Shown here: positions 18,391 through 27,049 of the stretch, one piece after another | How the letters are laid out: every line of letters begins with the position of its first letter | Numbering within the stretch: position 1 is the stretch's first letter | Source of the DNA: Blastocatellia bacterium | GTDB taxonomy: Bacteria > Acidobacteriota > Blastocatellia > RBC074 | NCBI GenBank assembly: GCA_016789725.1 | Contig: JAEUQN010000031.1 | Span: 1 to 52,652 of the forward strand | Reading direction: 5' to 3' | DNA length: 52,652 bases | Translations under genes and position numbers: made by a program | The notes under the pieces: generated by a model | Seen by the model: the letters and a program-made list of their open reading frames with translations, nothing else | What the model was told of the DNA's origin: nothing | Database searches by the model: none

Positions 18391-18756
18391 TCAAGCATGA
18401 AAAATCACATTGGTGCGGTTGATCTCGATGAAATCGAATATCTCGAAGCCCGCTGCGATCTGTTCCAGATTCGCTTGAAACAAGGTCAGTAACTCCGTGT
18501 TGTGAATATTACCGGTTGAGACTAACAAAAGCTTCCACGGTTCCTGCCGTAGCCAAAAGGAATCTACAAAATCGGCGTCTTTGGTAATAACAATGCGTTG
18601 CTGCGCAAGCGACAGTTCATTGATCCATTTGTCTGGTGTGCGATTGCCTTGCGTGAGGTCAAGCGTGTGCAATGCATCGCATCCGATTTGTTGTAAAAAC
18701 CTAGCCAGCCGCCGTGGCAAATGAGCATCAACGACAAATTTCATTCCAGGCTTCAT
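18391..18756 (-). CDS. DUF5615 PIN-like protein (toxin-like)
   Basis: PIN-like protein of the DUF5615 type, 121 residues. The nuclease-fold signatures are an N-terminal acidic residue in [16 protein letters not shown] and the ITKDADFVD motif in the middle. It overlaps the upstream DUF433 gene by 4 bp (ATGA), the usual arrangement for this toxin-antitoxin-like pair. Family members are predicted RNases, but biochemical proof is sparse, so toxicity is inferred. An internal Met at residue 5 (18744) is an alternative start. Confidence 0.85.
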   Translation of the reverse strand: MKPGMKFVVDAHLPRRLARFLQQIGCDALHTLDLTQGNRTPDKWINELSLAQQRIVITKDADFVDSFWLRQEPWKLLLVSTGNIHNTELLTLFQANLEQIAAGFEIFDFIEINRTNVIFHA

Positions 18757-18983
18757 ACCAAGGCTGGCTCAATCCGTTTGATCTGGCTGAGCCGTGTGGC
18801 ATATTGCAGCACAGCAAGAATGTCTTCGAGCTCCAAGTCTTCGTAATCAGCCAGAATTTCTTCGGATGTCATCCCCGCACTGAGCAATTCCAAAATCGTA
18901 TCAACCGGATAACGCAACCCGCGAATCGTCGGTTTACCGTGACAAATCTCAGGATCAATTGTGATGCGATCAAGCAAATTCAT
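18753..18983 (-). CDS. DUF433 protein (antitoxin-like)
   Basis: Small helical protein of 76 residues with the DUF433 signature: DPEICHGKPTIRGLRYPV followed by LLSAGMTSEEILADYEDLE. DUF433 proteins are winged-helix-like and are commonly encoded directly before DUF5615 or other PIN-like partners, where they are thought to act as antitoxins and autorepressors. A GGAG ribosome site lies before the ATG at 18983. The pair sits between the metallopeptidase gene and molybdoenzyme copy A. Confidence 0.88.
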   Translation of the reverse strand: MNLLDRITIDPEICHGKPTIRGLRYPVDTILELLSAGMTSEEILADYEDLELEDILAVLQYATRLSQIKRIEPALV

Positions 18984-19050
18984 AAGCTTTCTCCCACGTC
19001 AGACTCTATCACACTTTGGCGCACAACCAGATGCTTCAACGTTCGCACCG

Positions 19051-20748
19051 TTAACGGGCCAGCGGGAAATTCGGTTCAATATCTACAGGCACGTCGGTCA
19101 GTTTTTCCAGGGCTTTTTGCATTGCGGGACGGATGATAGCGTATTTGTCCAGCATCGCTTTGGCCTTGTCGTACGAGCCTTCGGCTTCAATCGTCAGAAT
19201 CTCTCCGGTTAATTTGCGCACGGCGTCTTTGATTTTCGCAGGGTCAACGCTGAATGTGCCATTGGCTTCGTTAACCTTAAATGCGCCTTCGTCCAACAGA
19301 TAGTTGAATTGCAGCGCGACGCCTTTGCCGTGGGCTTCGGTGATACCGAAACGAACGGAGCGAAAGACGCTTGCCAAGAACGTTGTGTACAAGGTGCGTT
19401 CCATCTTCTTATCTACCTTGTTCTGGTCAATCAAATATTGCAGCGCCCACAGCCCGGTGATGTCGGCTTTCGCTTCTTCAATTGCCGAATAGAGGTCTTT
19501 CAGTTGTTGTCGCACGGAAGACTCTTTGCCTGCGACTTTGATGACCTGCGGGCCGAGGCCGTGCATGAGTTCGTGCGCAAGGATGTGGGTAAAGAACGAA
19601 TCGAAATCTACGTCGGCCTGTTGTGCAGGTTCGAGCACAACTTTGGAAATCGGGATCAGCGTCTGTTTGAATTTCGCTTCCTGCACGTTTTTCAGCATCA
19701 CGCGCTTGGAGCCTTTTTCTTTCACGACGCGCTCATCGTTGGGCAAATTGTAGGCCGCTGTTTGCACGCCGCGATTGCCTTCGCCGCTATTGAAAACCAC
19801 GTCCACGACGCGAATTGGCGAACCTGCACCGAGCTTTGGATTTCGGTATTTCGGATCGAAGGGCAGATTGTTTTCCAGTTCCTGCAACCAGCCGCTGAAC
19901 TTTTTCAACTTCTCGGATTCTGCTTCGTCGCGCAGCGTGACGTAAGCTTCAAACGCGGCTTTGTAGCTGAATAGCTCGTCTTCGTAGGTTTCATACGGCC
20001 CAAACGTCACATCAATCGGCGCGTCCAGTTCCATCCACGCGACATCGCTGGCGTAATAATCATCCGACTTGAACGCATCGGCGCGTTTGGTCAGAAAGTT
20101 TTTCAGCGTGGCATTCGTTGTTAACTCTGCGGCCTCGCGCAAGAGTTTGGCGGCGGGTTCCAGCCACTCGCGGTACTCTTCGCTGTACGGCACGAGTTTG
20201 AGCTTTTTGTTCGCATCGCGGCGCACAACCGAGAAAAATCCGGTGGCGCGTTTCTGTTCCGCTTCCGGCAAGGTTTTGACCCACGACTCAAATTCTTCTT
20301 TGGTCATGTCATCGGGGTAATAATTCGCGTTCTTCGGTTTTTCGTGCGGCACGCCATCAATAAACGCTTCGTTTTTATCCAGCCGCGACCACGGGCCAAC
20401 GTTGATGCGAAAGTAATGCAACTTGGCTTTGCCTTCGGGCGAAGTATCGGCTTCGAGTTTTTTCAGCAACGCGTCATTACCGCTCCAGACCTGACGCAGG
20501 AAAAGCGGATCAAGCAGCTTGGCCGCTTCGATAAGTTTCGTTAAGGCTTTGCGATCTCCTTCGGACAATTGCGAAATGTCTGCCGTGATTTCTGTCGGCG
20601 CAAAACGGCGAATCTTCGCGTCGAGCGAGGAACTGGCGAGTGTCTTGGCTTCTTCTTTCTTAGTGGTTTCCGTCATGCTTGAATTACAACCTGAGAGGGA
20701 TACAGCAAGCAATAAAACAGCAGGGCAAATTCGGATGATAAATTTCAT
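19051..20748 (-). CDS. M49-like (dipeptidyl-peptidase III family) metallopeptidase lipoprotein
   Basis: Zinc peptidase predicted to be lipid-anchored. The frame opens at 20811, but the ATG at 20748 gives a lipoprotein signal with lipobox LSGC at residues 18-21; 565 residues. Zinc ligands are probably H392 and H396 in AHELMHGLG and a Glu in SAIEEAKAD (424 or 425). Classical dipeptidyl-peptidase III has the six-residue HExxxH motif; this one has five-residue HExxH, as reported for the bacterial enzyme of Caldithrix abyssi. Automated pipelines often label such proteins as Zn-dependent hydrolases. Substrate is unknown. It separates the two molybdoenzyme modules on the same strand and may be cotranscribed with them. 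Confidence 0.75.
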   Translation of the reverse strand: MKFIIRICPAVLLLAVSLSGCNSSMTETTKKEEAKTLASSSLDAKIRRFAPTEITADISQLSEGDRKALTKLIEAAKLLDPLFLRQVWSGNDALLKKLEADTSPEGKAKLHYFRINVGPWSRLDKNEAFIDGVPHEKPKNANYYPDDMTKEEFESWVKTLPEAEQKRATGFFSVVRRDANKKLKLVPYSEEYREWLEPAAKLLREAAELTTNATLKNFLTKRADAFKSDDYYASDVAWMELDAPIDVTFGPYETYEDELFSYKAAFEAYVTLRDEAESEKLKKFSGWLQELENNLPFDPKYRNPKLGAGSPIRVVDVVFNSGEGNRGVQTAAYNLPNDERVVKEKGSKRVMLKNVQEAKFKQTLIPISKVVLEPAQQADVDFDSFFTHILAHELMHGLGPQVIKVAGKESSVRQQLKDLYSAIEEAKADITGLWALQYLIDQNKVDKKMERTLYTTFLASVFRSVRFGITEAHGKGVALQFNYLLDEGAFKVNEANGTFSVDPAKIKDAVRKLTGEILTIEAEGSYDKAKAMLDKYAIIRPAMQKALEKLTDVPVDIEPNFPLAR

Positions 20749-20778
20749 CAGCACGTCCAGAAAATTTCCATCCACCCA

Positions 20779-20852
20779 CGAAGCCACACGAGGGTTCACA
20801 AAGAAAAGCACAATGTTGAGAGTTCTTCTTCGTGAACCTTCGTGTGGTTTCG
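20779..20852. repeat. Imperfect palindromic repeat
   Basis: Bases 20779-20804 pair with 20827-20852 at 23 of 26 positions around a 22-nt loop. The sequence words (CACGAAGG, TTCGTGGATG) are of the kind seen in dispersed intergenic repeats of soil bacteria. It lies between molybdoenzyme copy B and the metallopeptidase gene and may also stabilise or end the transcript. Confidence 0.7.
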
Positions 20853-20871
20853 TGGATGAGAAAAAGCCTTT

Positions 20872-23064
20872 TTACGCAAAACTAAAGCCTTGCTTCGTGA
20901 TCGGCAAGGTGCGAATGCGTTCTCCGGTCGCGGTGAAAATCGCATTGCAAACCGCAGGCAGAATCGGCGGCAAAGCCGGTTCGCCAAGACCTGTCGGCGA
21001 ATTGTTGGATTTGATGAAATGCACTTCGATGGGTGGCGTCTGCGACATCTTCAACATAGGGTGCTGATGATAGTTCGACTGCACAACGCGCCCGTTTTTC
21101 AAGGAAATTTCCTGCAACAATTCACTCATGCCGTCAACCACTGCGCCTTGCGTTTGGTTTTCCGCCGCGCCTGGATTGATGATCTGGCTTCCGATGTCGC
21201 CTGCACTCCAGACTTTATTCACTTTGATTTTCTTGTTCGCCAAGACCGTGACTTCGGCGACTTGCGCAAAATAGCCCTGATGGCTGAAATGGAAGCCGAT
21301 CCCCATCGCTGTTCCTTTTGGCAACTTGCGCTGGCCCCAGCCAGATTTTTCCGCGACCAGCTTCACGACGCCGATCATCCGCTCGGCATTCATTCCGCCC
21401 GGCGTGCCGGAACTCAGCAAGTCCAAACGAAATTGCACCGGGTCTTTACCTGCGGCGTGCGCGAGCTCATCAATGAAGGATTGAAACACCCACGCATACA
21501 CGTTAGAACGCGGTGCACGTAGGGCTCCGGTTTTCAGGCCGAGCGGCATGACAGACGATTGCATCAGGAAGTTCGGCACAAAGCGCGCGGGAAATTCGCC
21601 GCCATCAATATTGCCCGAAGCCGTGAAGCGTTCGCCATCGCCGTAGCCGATGAAATGATCCTGCCAGGCAACGAGTTTGCCGTTACTGTCCACGGCGCCT
21701 TTCAGATATTGAAATCCGCCGGGACGGAAATAATCGTGTTGCATATCGTCTTCACGCGTCCACAGCAATTTGACCGGCGCGCCAACGGTTTTGGAAATCC
21801 ATGCGGCTTCGCACATGTAATCGTTATTCAAACGACGACCGAACCCACCACCGCCGCGCACCAGGTGAATCGTGATGTTATTTTCAGGAATACCAAGAAT
21901 GCGGGAAACCATGCCGCGTCCGTTTTGCGGTGTTTGGCTGGTCGCCCAGATTTCCATTTTGCCGTCCTGAAAATGCGCCGTGCAATTTTGTGGTTCGAGT
22001 GGCGCGTGCGAGATGAACGGGTAGATGTATGCGCCTTCGACGACCTTAGCACCGCTCTTGTAAACCGCCTCGACATCGCCATCTTTGCGCAGCGTGCGTG
22101 CCGCTGGTTGCTTGGAAATTTCATCCGCTTTCTTGGCAATATCCACGCTGTTTTGCGTCGCCCATTTGCCTTCATCCCATTTCACTTCCAGCTTTTCGCG
22201 CGCGGATTGCGCGGCCCACCAACTGTCCGCGACGATAGCGACGCCGGGTTCCAAGCCGGGATCGCTGGTCATGAAATTGCCAGTGATCGGCTGGCCTTCG
22301 ACGATGAACGCGTGCTTGACGCCTTTCATGGCCTTAATCGCGTCGAGGTTGGCGCTCACAGCTTTGCCGCCATACACCGGGCATTTTTGAAAGGTGGCAT
22401 ACAGCATTCCCGGCACGGTCACATCAATGCCGAAAATCGGTTTGCCCATCACGACGTCTTTGGTTTCTGCGCCAATCGTGGTTTTGCCGATGATTTTGTA
22501 ATCTTTCGGGTCTTTCAGCTTGAGCGACTTCAAATCCGGCACGGGCATGGTAGCCGCTTTAGAGGCCAGTTCGCCGTAGCCTAAGGAGCGATTGGAGGCC
22601 TTATGAATCACGCGACCGGAAGCCGTGCTGCATTCGGATTCGGCGACGCCCCAGGTTTGGGCGGCGGCAGCGATCAGCATATGCCGCGCAGCTCCACCGA
22701 TCTGGCGCATAGGCTCCCAATTGCCAGGAGTCGCCGTACTGCCGCCTGAAAATTGACTGCCGTATTTCGCATCAAGATCGGCTCGCACAATTTTGATGTC
22801 TTTCCACTCTACATCTAATTCTTCGGCAATCATCATCGGCAACATGTTGCGGGCATGTTGGCCTGTTTCAGGATTTTTCGCGGTAATCGTGACAAGACCG
22901 TTGGAAGCGATGCTGATGAATGAACTGGGTTGCAAGCTGGCCTGCGCTCCGCGCGCGCCTTGGGCCAGAGCTGCGGCTTTCGGATACAGTCCGAATAACA
23001 CGCCGCCACCTGCCAACGCAGTTACCTGAAGAAAAGAGCGACGATTGAGATTTGTTTTAGTCAT
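20872..23064 (-). CDS. Molybdopterin-binding oxidoreductase subunit, isoquinoline 1-oxidoreductase beta type (copy B)
   Basis: Second catalytic subunit of the same family as the gene at 15636-17891, with 730 residues. The N-terminus ([19 protein letters not shown]) is a likely twin-arginine signal. Cofactor-contact segments include [19 protein letters not shown] and [19 protein letters not shown], and the catalytic Glu is near residue 695 in GLGEPALPP. The protein clearly diverges from copy A in its substrate-channel segments, so a different substrate is likely rather than simple dosage. It follows its iron-sulfur partner by 9 bp. Confidence 0.92.
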   Translation of the reverse strand: MTKTNLNRRSFLQVTALAGGGVLFGLYPKAAALAQGARGAQASLQPSSFISIASNGLVTITAKNPETGQHARNMLPMMIAEELDVEWKDIKIVRADLDAKYGSQFSGGSTATPGNWEPMRQIGGAARHMLIAAAAQTWGVAESECSTASGRVIHKASNRSLGYGELASKAATMPVPDLKSLKLKDPKDYKIIGKTTIGAETKDVVMGKPIFGIDVTVPGMLYATFQKCPVYGGKAVSANLDAIKAMKGVKHAFIVEGQPITGNFMTSDPGLEPGVAIVADSWWAAQSAREKLEVKWDEGKWATQNSVDIAKKADEISKQPAARTLRKDGDVEAVYKSGAKVVEGAYIYPFISHAPLEPQNCTAHFQDGKMEIWATSQTPQNGRGMVSRILGIPENNITIHLVRGGGGFGRRLNNDYMCEAAWISKTVGAPVKLLWTREDDMQHDYFRPGGFQYLKGAVDSNGKLVAWQDHFIGYGDGERFTASGNIDGGEFPARFVPNFLMQSSVMPLGLKTGALRAPRSNVYAWVFQSFIDELAHAAGKDPVQFRLDLLSSGTPGGMNAERMIGVVKLVAEKSGWGQRKLPKGTAMGIGFHFSHQGYFAQVAEVTVLANKKIKVNKVWSAGDIGSQIINPGAAENQTQGAVVDGMSELLQEISLKNGRVVQSNYHQHPMLKMSQTPPIEVHFIKSNNSPTGLGEPALPPILPAVCNAIFTATGERIRTLPITKQGFSFA

Positions 23065-23073
23065 AAGTCCTCC

Positions 23074-23616
23074 TTACTTTTTGCCGCTGTTGCGGGGTAA
23101 CAGATTTGCGCCAGCCCTTGAGGTTTTCGCCACAGGTTTGGTCGCCGGTTTCGTGGTATTGGAAGCGGTCAACTCCGCAGCCTTATGAATCGCAGCACGC
23201 ACGCGCAGGTAGGTTCCGCAGCGGCACAGATTGCCATTCATCGCCGTGTCAATGTCGGCATCCGTCGGTTTCGGATTTTTCGCCAGCAACGCGCACGCCG
23301 ACATGATTTGCCCCGCTTGACAATACCCACATTGCGGCACATCCAGTTCCTGCCACGCTACCTGCACCGGGTGCGTACCATCGGAAGACAATCCTTCGAC
23401 AGTGGTGATCGCGGCGTTGGCAGCCGCAGATACGGGGGTTGAGCAGGCGCGAACGGTTTTGCCATTGAGATGCACGGTACAGGCTCCGCACAATCCCATG
23501 CCACACCCGAACTTGGCTCCCTTGAGGTCTAAGTCATCCCGCAAATACCACAGCAACGGCATTTCAGGATCACCATCAAACTGACGATTGACGCCATTCA
23601 CTTTCAATTTGATCAT
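23074..23616 (-). CDS. 2Fe-2S subunit of isoquinoline 1-oxidoreductase-type enzyme (copy B)
   Basis: Electron-transfer subunit with both [2Fe-2S] motifs: C38, C43, C46 and C58 ([10 protein letters not shown]) and the C-terminal set CGYC with CRCGTY. Length is 180 residues because of a C-terminal tail rich in Thr, Lys, Pro and Ala after residue 150 that copy A lacks. It is the first gene of this minus-strand run; a 13-bp palindrome lies 41 bp upstream. Confidence 0.94.
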   Translation of the reverse strand: MIKLKVNGVNRQFDGDPEMPLLWYLRDDLDLKGAKFGCGMGLCGACTVHLNGKTVRACSTPVSAAANAAITTVEGLSSDGTHPVQVAWQELDVPQCGYCQAGQIMSACALLAKNPKPTDADIDTAMNGNLCRCGTYLRVRAAIHKAAELTASNTTKPATKPVAKTSRAGANLLPRNSGKK

Positions 23617-23656
23617 AATAAACTCCGGTGTTGTTTTCAGACGTTTCAGGCTAGAT

Positions 23657-23669
23657 CGTACATTGTACG
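23657..23669. promoter_or_regulatory. Candidate operator upstream of molybdoenzyme copy B
   Basis: CGTACATTGTACG is a perfect odd palindrome centred about 47 bp upstream of the ATG at 23616. Its position in the only gap before the operon fits a repressor or activator site. No regulator gene adjoins. Confidence 0.35.
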
Positions 23670-23740
23670 CTGCTAAGTGACGAAGCGGTAGTCAAGCTGG
23701 TTTCAAAAAGAAAATTGTCCGGCTGAAAAGTGGAGCAGGG

Positions 23741-24415
23741 TTAGCGCGCCACTCGATATAACCGCCCCAGAGAACGCGGATTGACGCCAATCCAGTACAA
23801 TATCTGTAACAAGACCCATAAACCAAAGGTACGCCAAAAATGCCCCTCGAAACGACGAGGCGACGTGACAGCGATGCCCGACAAGCAAATAAATCGCCCT
23901 TTTTTGCGTAGCCGTCGGTAAAGATCGCAATCTTCAAACAAAGGGATCGCGCGGTATCCGCCGACTTCTTCAAACACGTCACGGCGCACAAAAATTGCCG
24001 AATCCCCATACACCAGCCCAAGCCATCGCAGCAGCGGATAAACGCGCGTCAAAAACTGTGAACCAAACGTCTGACCGGCAAATTGTAGCTTGAAATTTCC
24101 GCCGCTTACGTCCGGCGCTTGCAACGCGGATTCAATCAATGTCAGGGCATCCTCCGGCAAGCGCGTATCCGCGTGAAGAAACAAGAGGGCATCGCCCTTG
24201 GCAGCAGCAGCTCCCGCATTCATTTGTGGTCCGCGCCCGCGCGAAGCCACGATTACCTGCAATCCGTTCGAAGTTGCTAAGGAAACGGTGTCATCCGTGC
24301 TTCCGCCATCTACGACGAGGATTTCACAATGACCTCGCAAACTATTGAGCGCAGCGGCGGTCGTGCGAATCACCTGCGCTTCGTTGAGGACGGGAATAAC
24401 GATGGAAACCAGCAT
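23741..24415 (-). CDS. Family 2 glycosyltransferase (TIGR04283-like)
   Basis: GT-A fold glycosyltransferase of 224 residues. The start VSIVIPVLNEAQVI and the motif ILVVDGGSTDDTV bind the nucleotide sugar; FLHADTRLP carries the metal-binding DxD-like element; GDSAIFVRRDVFEEVGGY and FEDCDLYRRLRKKG form the acceptor side. This matches the small TIGR04283 glycosyltransferase family. A hydrophobic stretch near the C-terminus (FGLWVLLQILYWIGV) suggests membrane association. The sugar donor and acceptor are unknown. Confidence 0.88.
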   Translation of the reverse strand: MLVSIVIPVLNEAQVIRTTAAALNSLRGHCEILVVDGGSTDDTVSLATSNGLQVIVASRGRGPQMNAGAAAAKGDALLFLHADTRLPEDALTLIESALQAPDVSGGNFKLQFAGQTFGSQFLTRVYPLLRWLGLVYGDSAIFVRRDVFEEVGGYRAIPLFEDCDLYRRLRKKGRFICLSGIAVTSPRRFEGHFWRTFGLWVLLQILYWIGVNPRSLGRLYRVAR

Positions 24416-24486
24416 GGCAAGGGATAAGGTTGCCGCTCTGAAAAGGGAGGGTCGAAAAACCTGCGCTTACGGTAGGAACATCCGCG

Positions 24487-24768
24487 TTAGCCGCGCAACG
24501 GGATACCACGATAAACCACGCTCCAGCCGCGTTCAAGACTCGTGCTGATCGCGTCTTCATACTTACTGACAGCCTCGCGGCTCGTCTCAAATTGTTTGAG
24601 CATGGGTTGCCCCTCGCGCGGATCAAGTTTCACGACGGCGGTCCGGGGACGCGGATCGGATTCATGAAATTCTTCCAGTTCATCAAGCTTGAGTTGATGG
24701 GCTTTGATGAGACCCAGGAATGAAAACATTCCGTTTTTTTGTAAAATCGTCAGTTGAGTTGTGGCCAT
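24487..24768 (-). CDS. Small protein of unknown function
   Basis: I do not recognise this 93-residue protein. A TTG at 24774 lengthens the frame by two codons, but the ATG at 24768 has AGGA 8 nt upstream and is preferred. The middle reads VVKLDPREGQPMLKQFETSREAVSKYEDAI, and a helical N-terminal half contains QLTILQKNGMFSFLG. There is no signal peptide or membrane segment. It sits between the glycosyltransferase and the SpoIIM-like gene on the same strand. Confidence 0.65.
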   Translation of the reverse strand: MATTQLTILQKNGMFSFLGLIKAHQLKLDELEEFHESDPRPRTAVVKLDPREGQPMLKQFETSREAVSKYEDAISTSLERGWSVVYRGIPLRG

Positions 24769-24828
24769 AAACAAATCCTGTTTGATTCCCAGTTGTGAAC
24801 TTGTCTTCGTCTGATCTTTACGGTTTTC

Positions 24829-25794
24829 CTAGCCATTCACTATAACTGGCTTTCCGGGCTTGAGCAAATAAGCCGCCAAACCAATGGCCGTCCCCAATGA
24901 AACTGCAAATTTATAATAGGGATGAATCGGCGTGGGAGAAATAAAAGCCTCCACAATACCAGCAATAATCAGGATTGGAATGCAGCCCGCCAGTAGTTTG
25001 ATCGCAATCGCGCCACGTTCGACCAAGGCCTGCGCGCGTGTTCTTTCTCCCGGAATCAGAAGGGCCAAACCAATCATCAGCCCTGCGCCCCCGGCGATAA
25101 AAATCGCGGTGAATTCCAAAACGCCGTGTCCAGCCACAAAACCATAGAGCTTTTGAACCATGTGGTATTTGACGATCAAGGCGTTGAGTCCCCCAAATTG
25201 CAGCGCCGTAGGCATCAAAATCAACACCGTCCCAACCACGGGGAAAATACTAAAGGCAAACGTTTTCAATCCCACGCCGATATTGTTGGTCATGATGTAG
25301 GCAGCGGTGGCCGGAGCCTCTTTGTTAATATCATCCGTCCACATGCGATTCTCTTTGACGTGTTGCACCATCGCCGGCGGGATATACGCGTGTTCGCTGA
25401 AATCGTCATCCCGATACGTAGCAACAAACGAGAACACGGCCATCGCCAAAAAGATGAGAAAGACCGTCAAAGTGTAGCGGTAAGTTTGCCGAAAAATTGC
25501 AGGAAAATCGTAGCGATAGAATTCCAGAATGCCGCGCACCCCGTTCGATTCAGAACGGTAAATTTCACCGTGCGCGCGAATGACTAAGGAGTTCAGATAA
25601 TTGACCAACCGCTGATCCCTGGATTCAACCCGGGCAATTGCCAAATCCGACGCCGCTCGACGGTATAAAGTACCCAGTTCGCGGACTTCATCCCGATTGA
25701 ATTTTTGCAATCCACGTACCTGGCGAATACGACCAATCAACTCTTCCAGTCGCTGCCAGTTTGCTTTGCGCTTTTCGATGAAGGTTTGTGCCAT
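24829..25794 (-). CDS. Stage II sporulation protein M-like membrane protein
   Basis: Polytopic protein of the SpoIIM/DUF95 family, 321 residues. The open frame extends far upstream, but the ATG at 25794 lies 2 bp after the stop of the CPBP-like gene and begins the conserved region. A helical N-terminal domain (residues 1-95) contains FIEKRKANWQRLEELI and LYRRAASDLAIAR. About five membrane helices follow, with the family motif NNIGVGLKTFAFSIFP and GHGVLEFTAIFIAGGAGL. In non-sporulating bacteria such genes often pair with membrane or ATPase genes of unknown role. Here it is coupled to a CPBP-like gene. Confidence 0.85.
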   Translation of the reverse strand: MAQTFIEKRKANWQRLEELIGRIRQVRGLQKFNRDEVRELGTLYRRAASDLAIARVESRDQRLVNYLNSLVIRAHGEIYRSESNGVRGILEFYRYDFPAIFRQTYRYTLTVFLIFLAMAVFSFVATYRDDDFSEHAYIPPAMVQHVKENRMWTDDINKEAPATAAYIMTNNIGVGLKTFAFSIFPVVGTVLILMPTALQFGGLNALIVKYHMVQKLYGFVAGHGVLEFTAIFIAGGAGLMIGLALLIPGERTRAQALVERGAIAIKLLAGCIPILIIAGIVEAFISPTPIHPYYKFAVSLGTAIGLAAYLLKPGKPVIVNG

Positions 25795-25796
25795 CG

Positions 25797-26507
25797 TTAG
25801 AATCGTTGATAAATCAAATATTTGTACCCAATGCTCATACTCTGCAAAAACCACGCGGGCAGCGAAGACATGGCAATGGCGCTCATCAAGGCATGCGACA
25901 ATCCGAGTGCCAATAAATTCGGCGCACGAGCATAAACCCACGTCCAAACCAGTCCGCCAATCAATGTTAACAACATCAGCGGCACATTCGGCACATGAAC
26001 CAACGCAAACAATAACGCAGCAACAAAAATTGTGCGCCCATTTTTTTGAGGGCCAAAGATTAATTGCAAGCGCCGATAAATGAAGCCCTGCAAAATATAT
26101 TGCTGCGTTACGCCCCAAAGCGGAAGCAATAACAAGGAAAGCCAAAATCGCTGTCCGAATTGTAACGAACCAGCCACGTACCCAAGGCTAAGGAGCAAAG
26201 CAGCAACCACGGCCATTGGCCCCAGTAAAAGTTTGACGGCACGGCCAAATTGCTTCGTCGTGAACCCCAACTGCGTTAGCGTCTCGCCGTGCAATTGATG
26301 CGAGCGAATCATCAATAATAAAGCGCATAGCCCCGGCACAGCTTCCAGCCAGCGTTGATGCAATTGGAGCGGATTGAGGACCCAGGCCGTCAGCAACACG
26401 GAACTCACGACAGACACAATTTCCAGCCCAGCCACGAAACGCAAAGAAAGATACGCGCCACTTGATCGAGCCAAACTGGTATCTGCAATTGAAGACGCCG
26501 GCTGCAT
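25797..26507 (-). CDS. CPBP (CAAX-protease/bacteriocin-processing) family membrane protein lacking the Glu dyad
   Basis: Membrane protein of 236 residues with about seven helices. The CPBP fold is recognisable by motif 2 (FALVHVPN) and a C-terminal His motif (GLSHALMS). Motif 1, normally EExxxR and holding the catalytic glutamates, reads Q135-Q136-Y-I-L-Q140. Both glutamates and the Arg are replaced, and the codons CAG and CAA are clear in the sequence. It is therefore either a non-proteolytic member or belongs to a variant subfamily. Its stop is 2 bp before the SpoIIM-like start, implying joint translation and a possible complex. Confidence 0.8.
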   Translation of the reverse strand: MQPASSIADTSLARSSGAYLSLRFVAGLEIVSVVSSVLLTAWVLNPLQLHQRWLEAVPGLCALLLMIRSHQLHGETLTQLGFTTKQFGRAVKLLLGPMAVVAALLLSLGYVAGSLQFGQRFWLSLLLLPLWGVTQQYILQGFIYRRLQLIFGPQKNGRTIFVAALLFALVHVPNVPLMLLTLIGGLVWTWVYARAPNLLALGLSHALMSAIAMSSLPAWFLQSMSIGYKYLIYQRF

Positions 26508-26521
26508 ATGGAATTAGACGA

Positions 26522-26571
26522 GAAAAATTAAAGGCAGTTCCCTGTAGAAAATTACTACGCAGAAACTGCCT
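26522..26571 (-). terminator. Terminator of the tig-clpP-zinc-finger run
   Basis: AGGCAGTT at 26532-26539 pairs with AACTGCCT at 26564-26571. On the minus strand the stem is followed by TTAATTTTTC, a T-rich run. It lies 40 bp after the zinc-finger gene stop and just before the CPBP-like gene, separating two transcription units. Confidence 0.65.
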
Positions 26572-26610
26572 GATTCATTAGATGAATAGCCGCCAGATGA
26601 TTCGCGCTAC

Positions 26611-27018
26611 TCAGAGGTGAGGCAAGGAGTCGCTCCCTAAAGATTCGCAGGCGTGAACACAACGTTCGCAAATCTGAGAATGTCGGCTGGCCATTAAATA
26701 CTCGCCCTTAATGCGTTCTGCCCCACAAAAGCTACAACTAATCGTCCCCACAGGATTGTCCCGCAACCAGCGTGCATACCAAGGTAAACGATACCAGGGC
26801 GGGCAATAATCATGCTCACGATAATCTGCAATCAAGAGAGTGCAAACGCGGATACATTCGTTACAAATGTACCGATTCCGGCCTTCAAAGAGCCGCGCCA
26901 CTTGTCCTTCACCAAGGCCGCAAAACGAACAGCGGATGCCGTGGATATCAAGGTGAAAATCTGTGGCCGCAATCAACGCGGAACTGGTAAGGTTGAGTTC
27001 CCTGGTTCGGGTAGCCAT
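26611..27018 (-). CDS. Protein with two ClpX-type C4 zinc fingers
   Basis: Small protein of 135 residues carrying two copies of the ClpX zinc-binding domain. The frame allows a GTG at 27027, but the ATG at 27018 has an AGGTGG ribosome site 6-7 bp upstream. Finger 1 is CSFCGLGEGQVARLF to YICNECIRVC (about residues 31-62); finger 2 is CSFCGAERIKGEYLM to QICERCVHAC (about 97-128). The linker is aromatic (CPPWYRLPWYARWL). No AAA+ domain exists. In ClpX this domain dimerises and binds substrates and adaptors. The gene lies 31 bp after clpP, where clpX usually sits, so a role as adaptor, decoy or regulator of ClpXP is plausible but unproven. Confidence 0.85.
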   Translation of the reverse strand: MATRTRELNLTSSALIAATDFHLDIHGIRCSFCGLGEGQVARLFEGRNRYICNECIRVCTLLIADYREHDYCPPWYRLPWYARWLRDNPVGTISCSFCGAERIKGEYLMASRHSQICERCVHACESLGSDSLPHL

Positions 27019-27049
27019 CTTCACCACCTAGATTGAAAAGAGCCTGCAC

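Noticed and set aside
21559..22584. Plus-strand frame of 341 codons
   Set aside because: Antisense to molybdoenzyme copy B, whose cofactor motifs lie on the minus strand.
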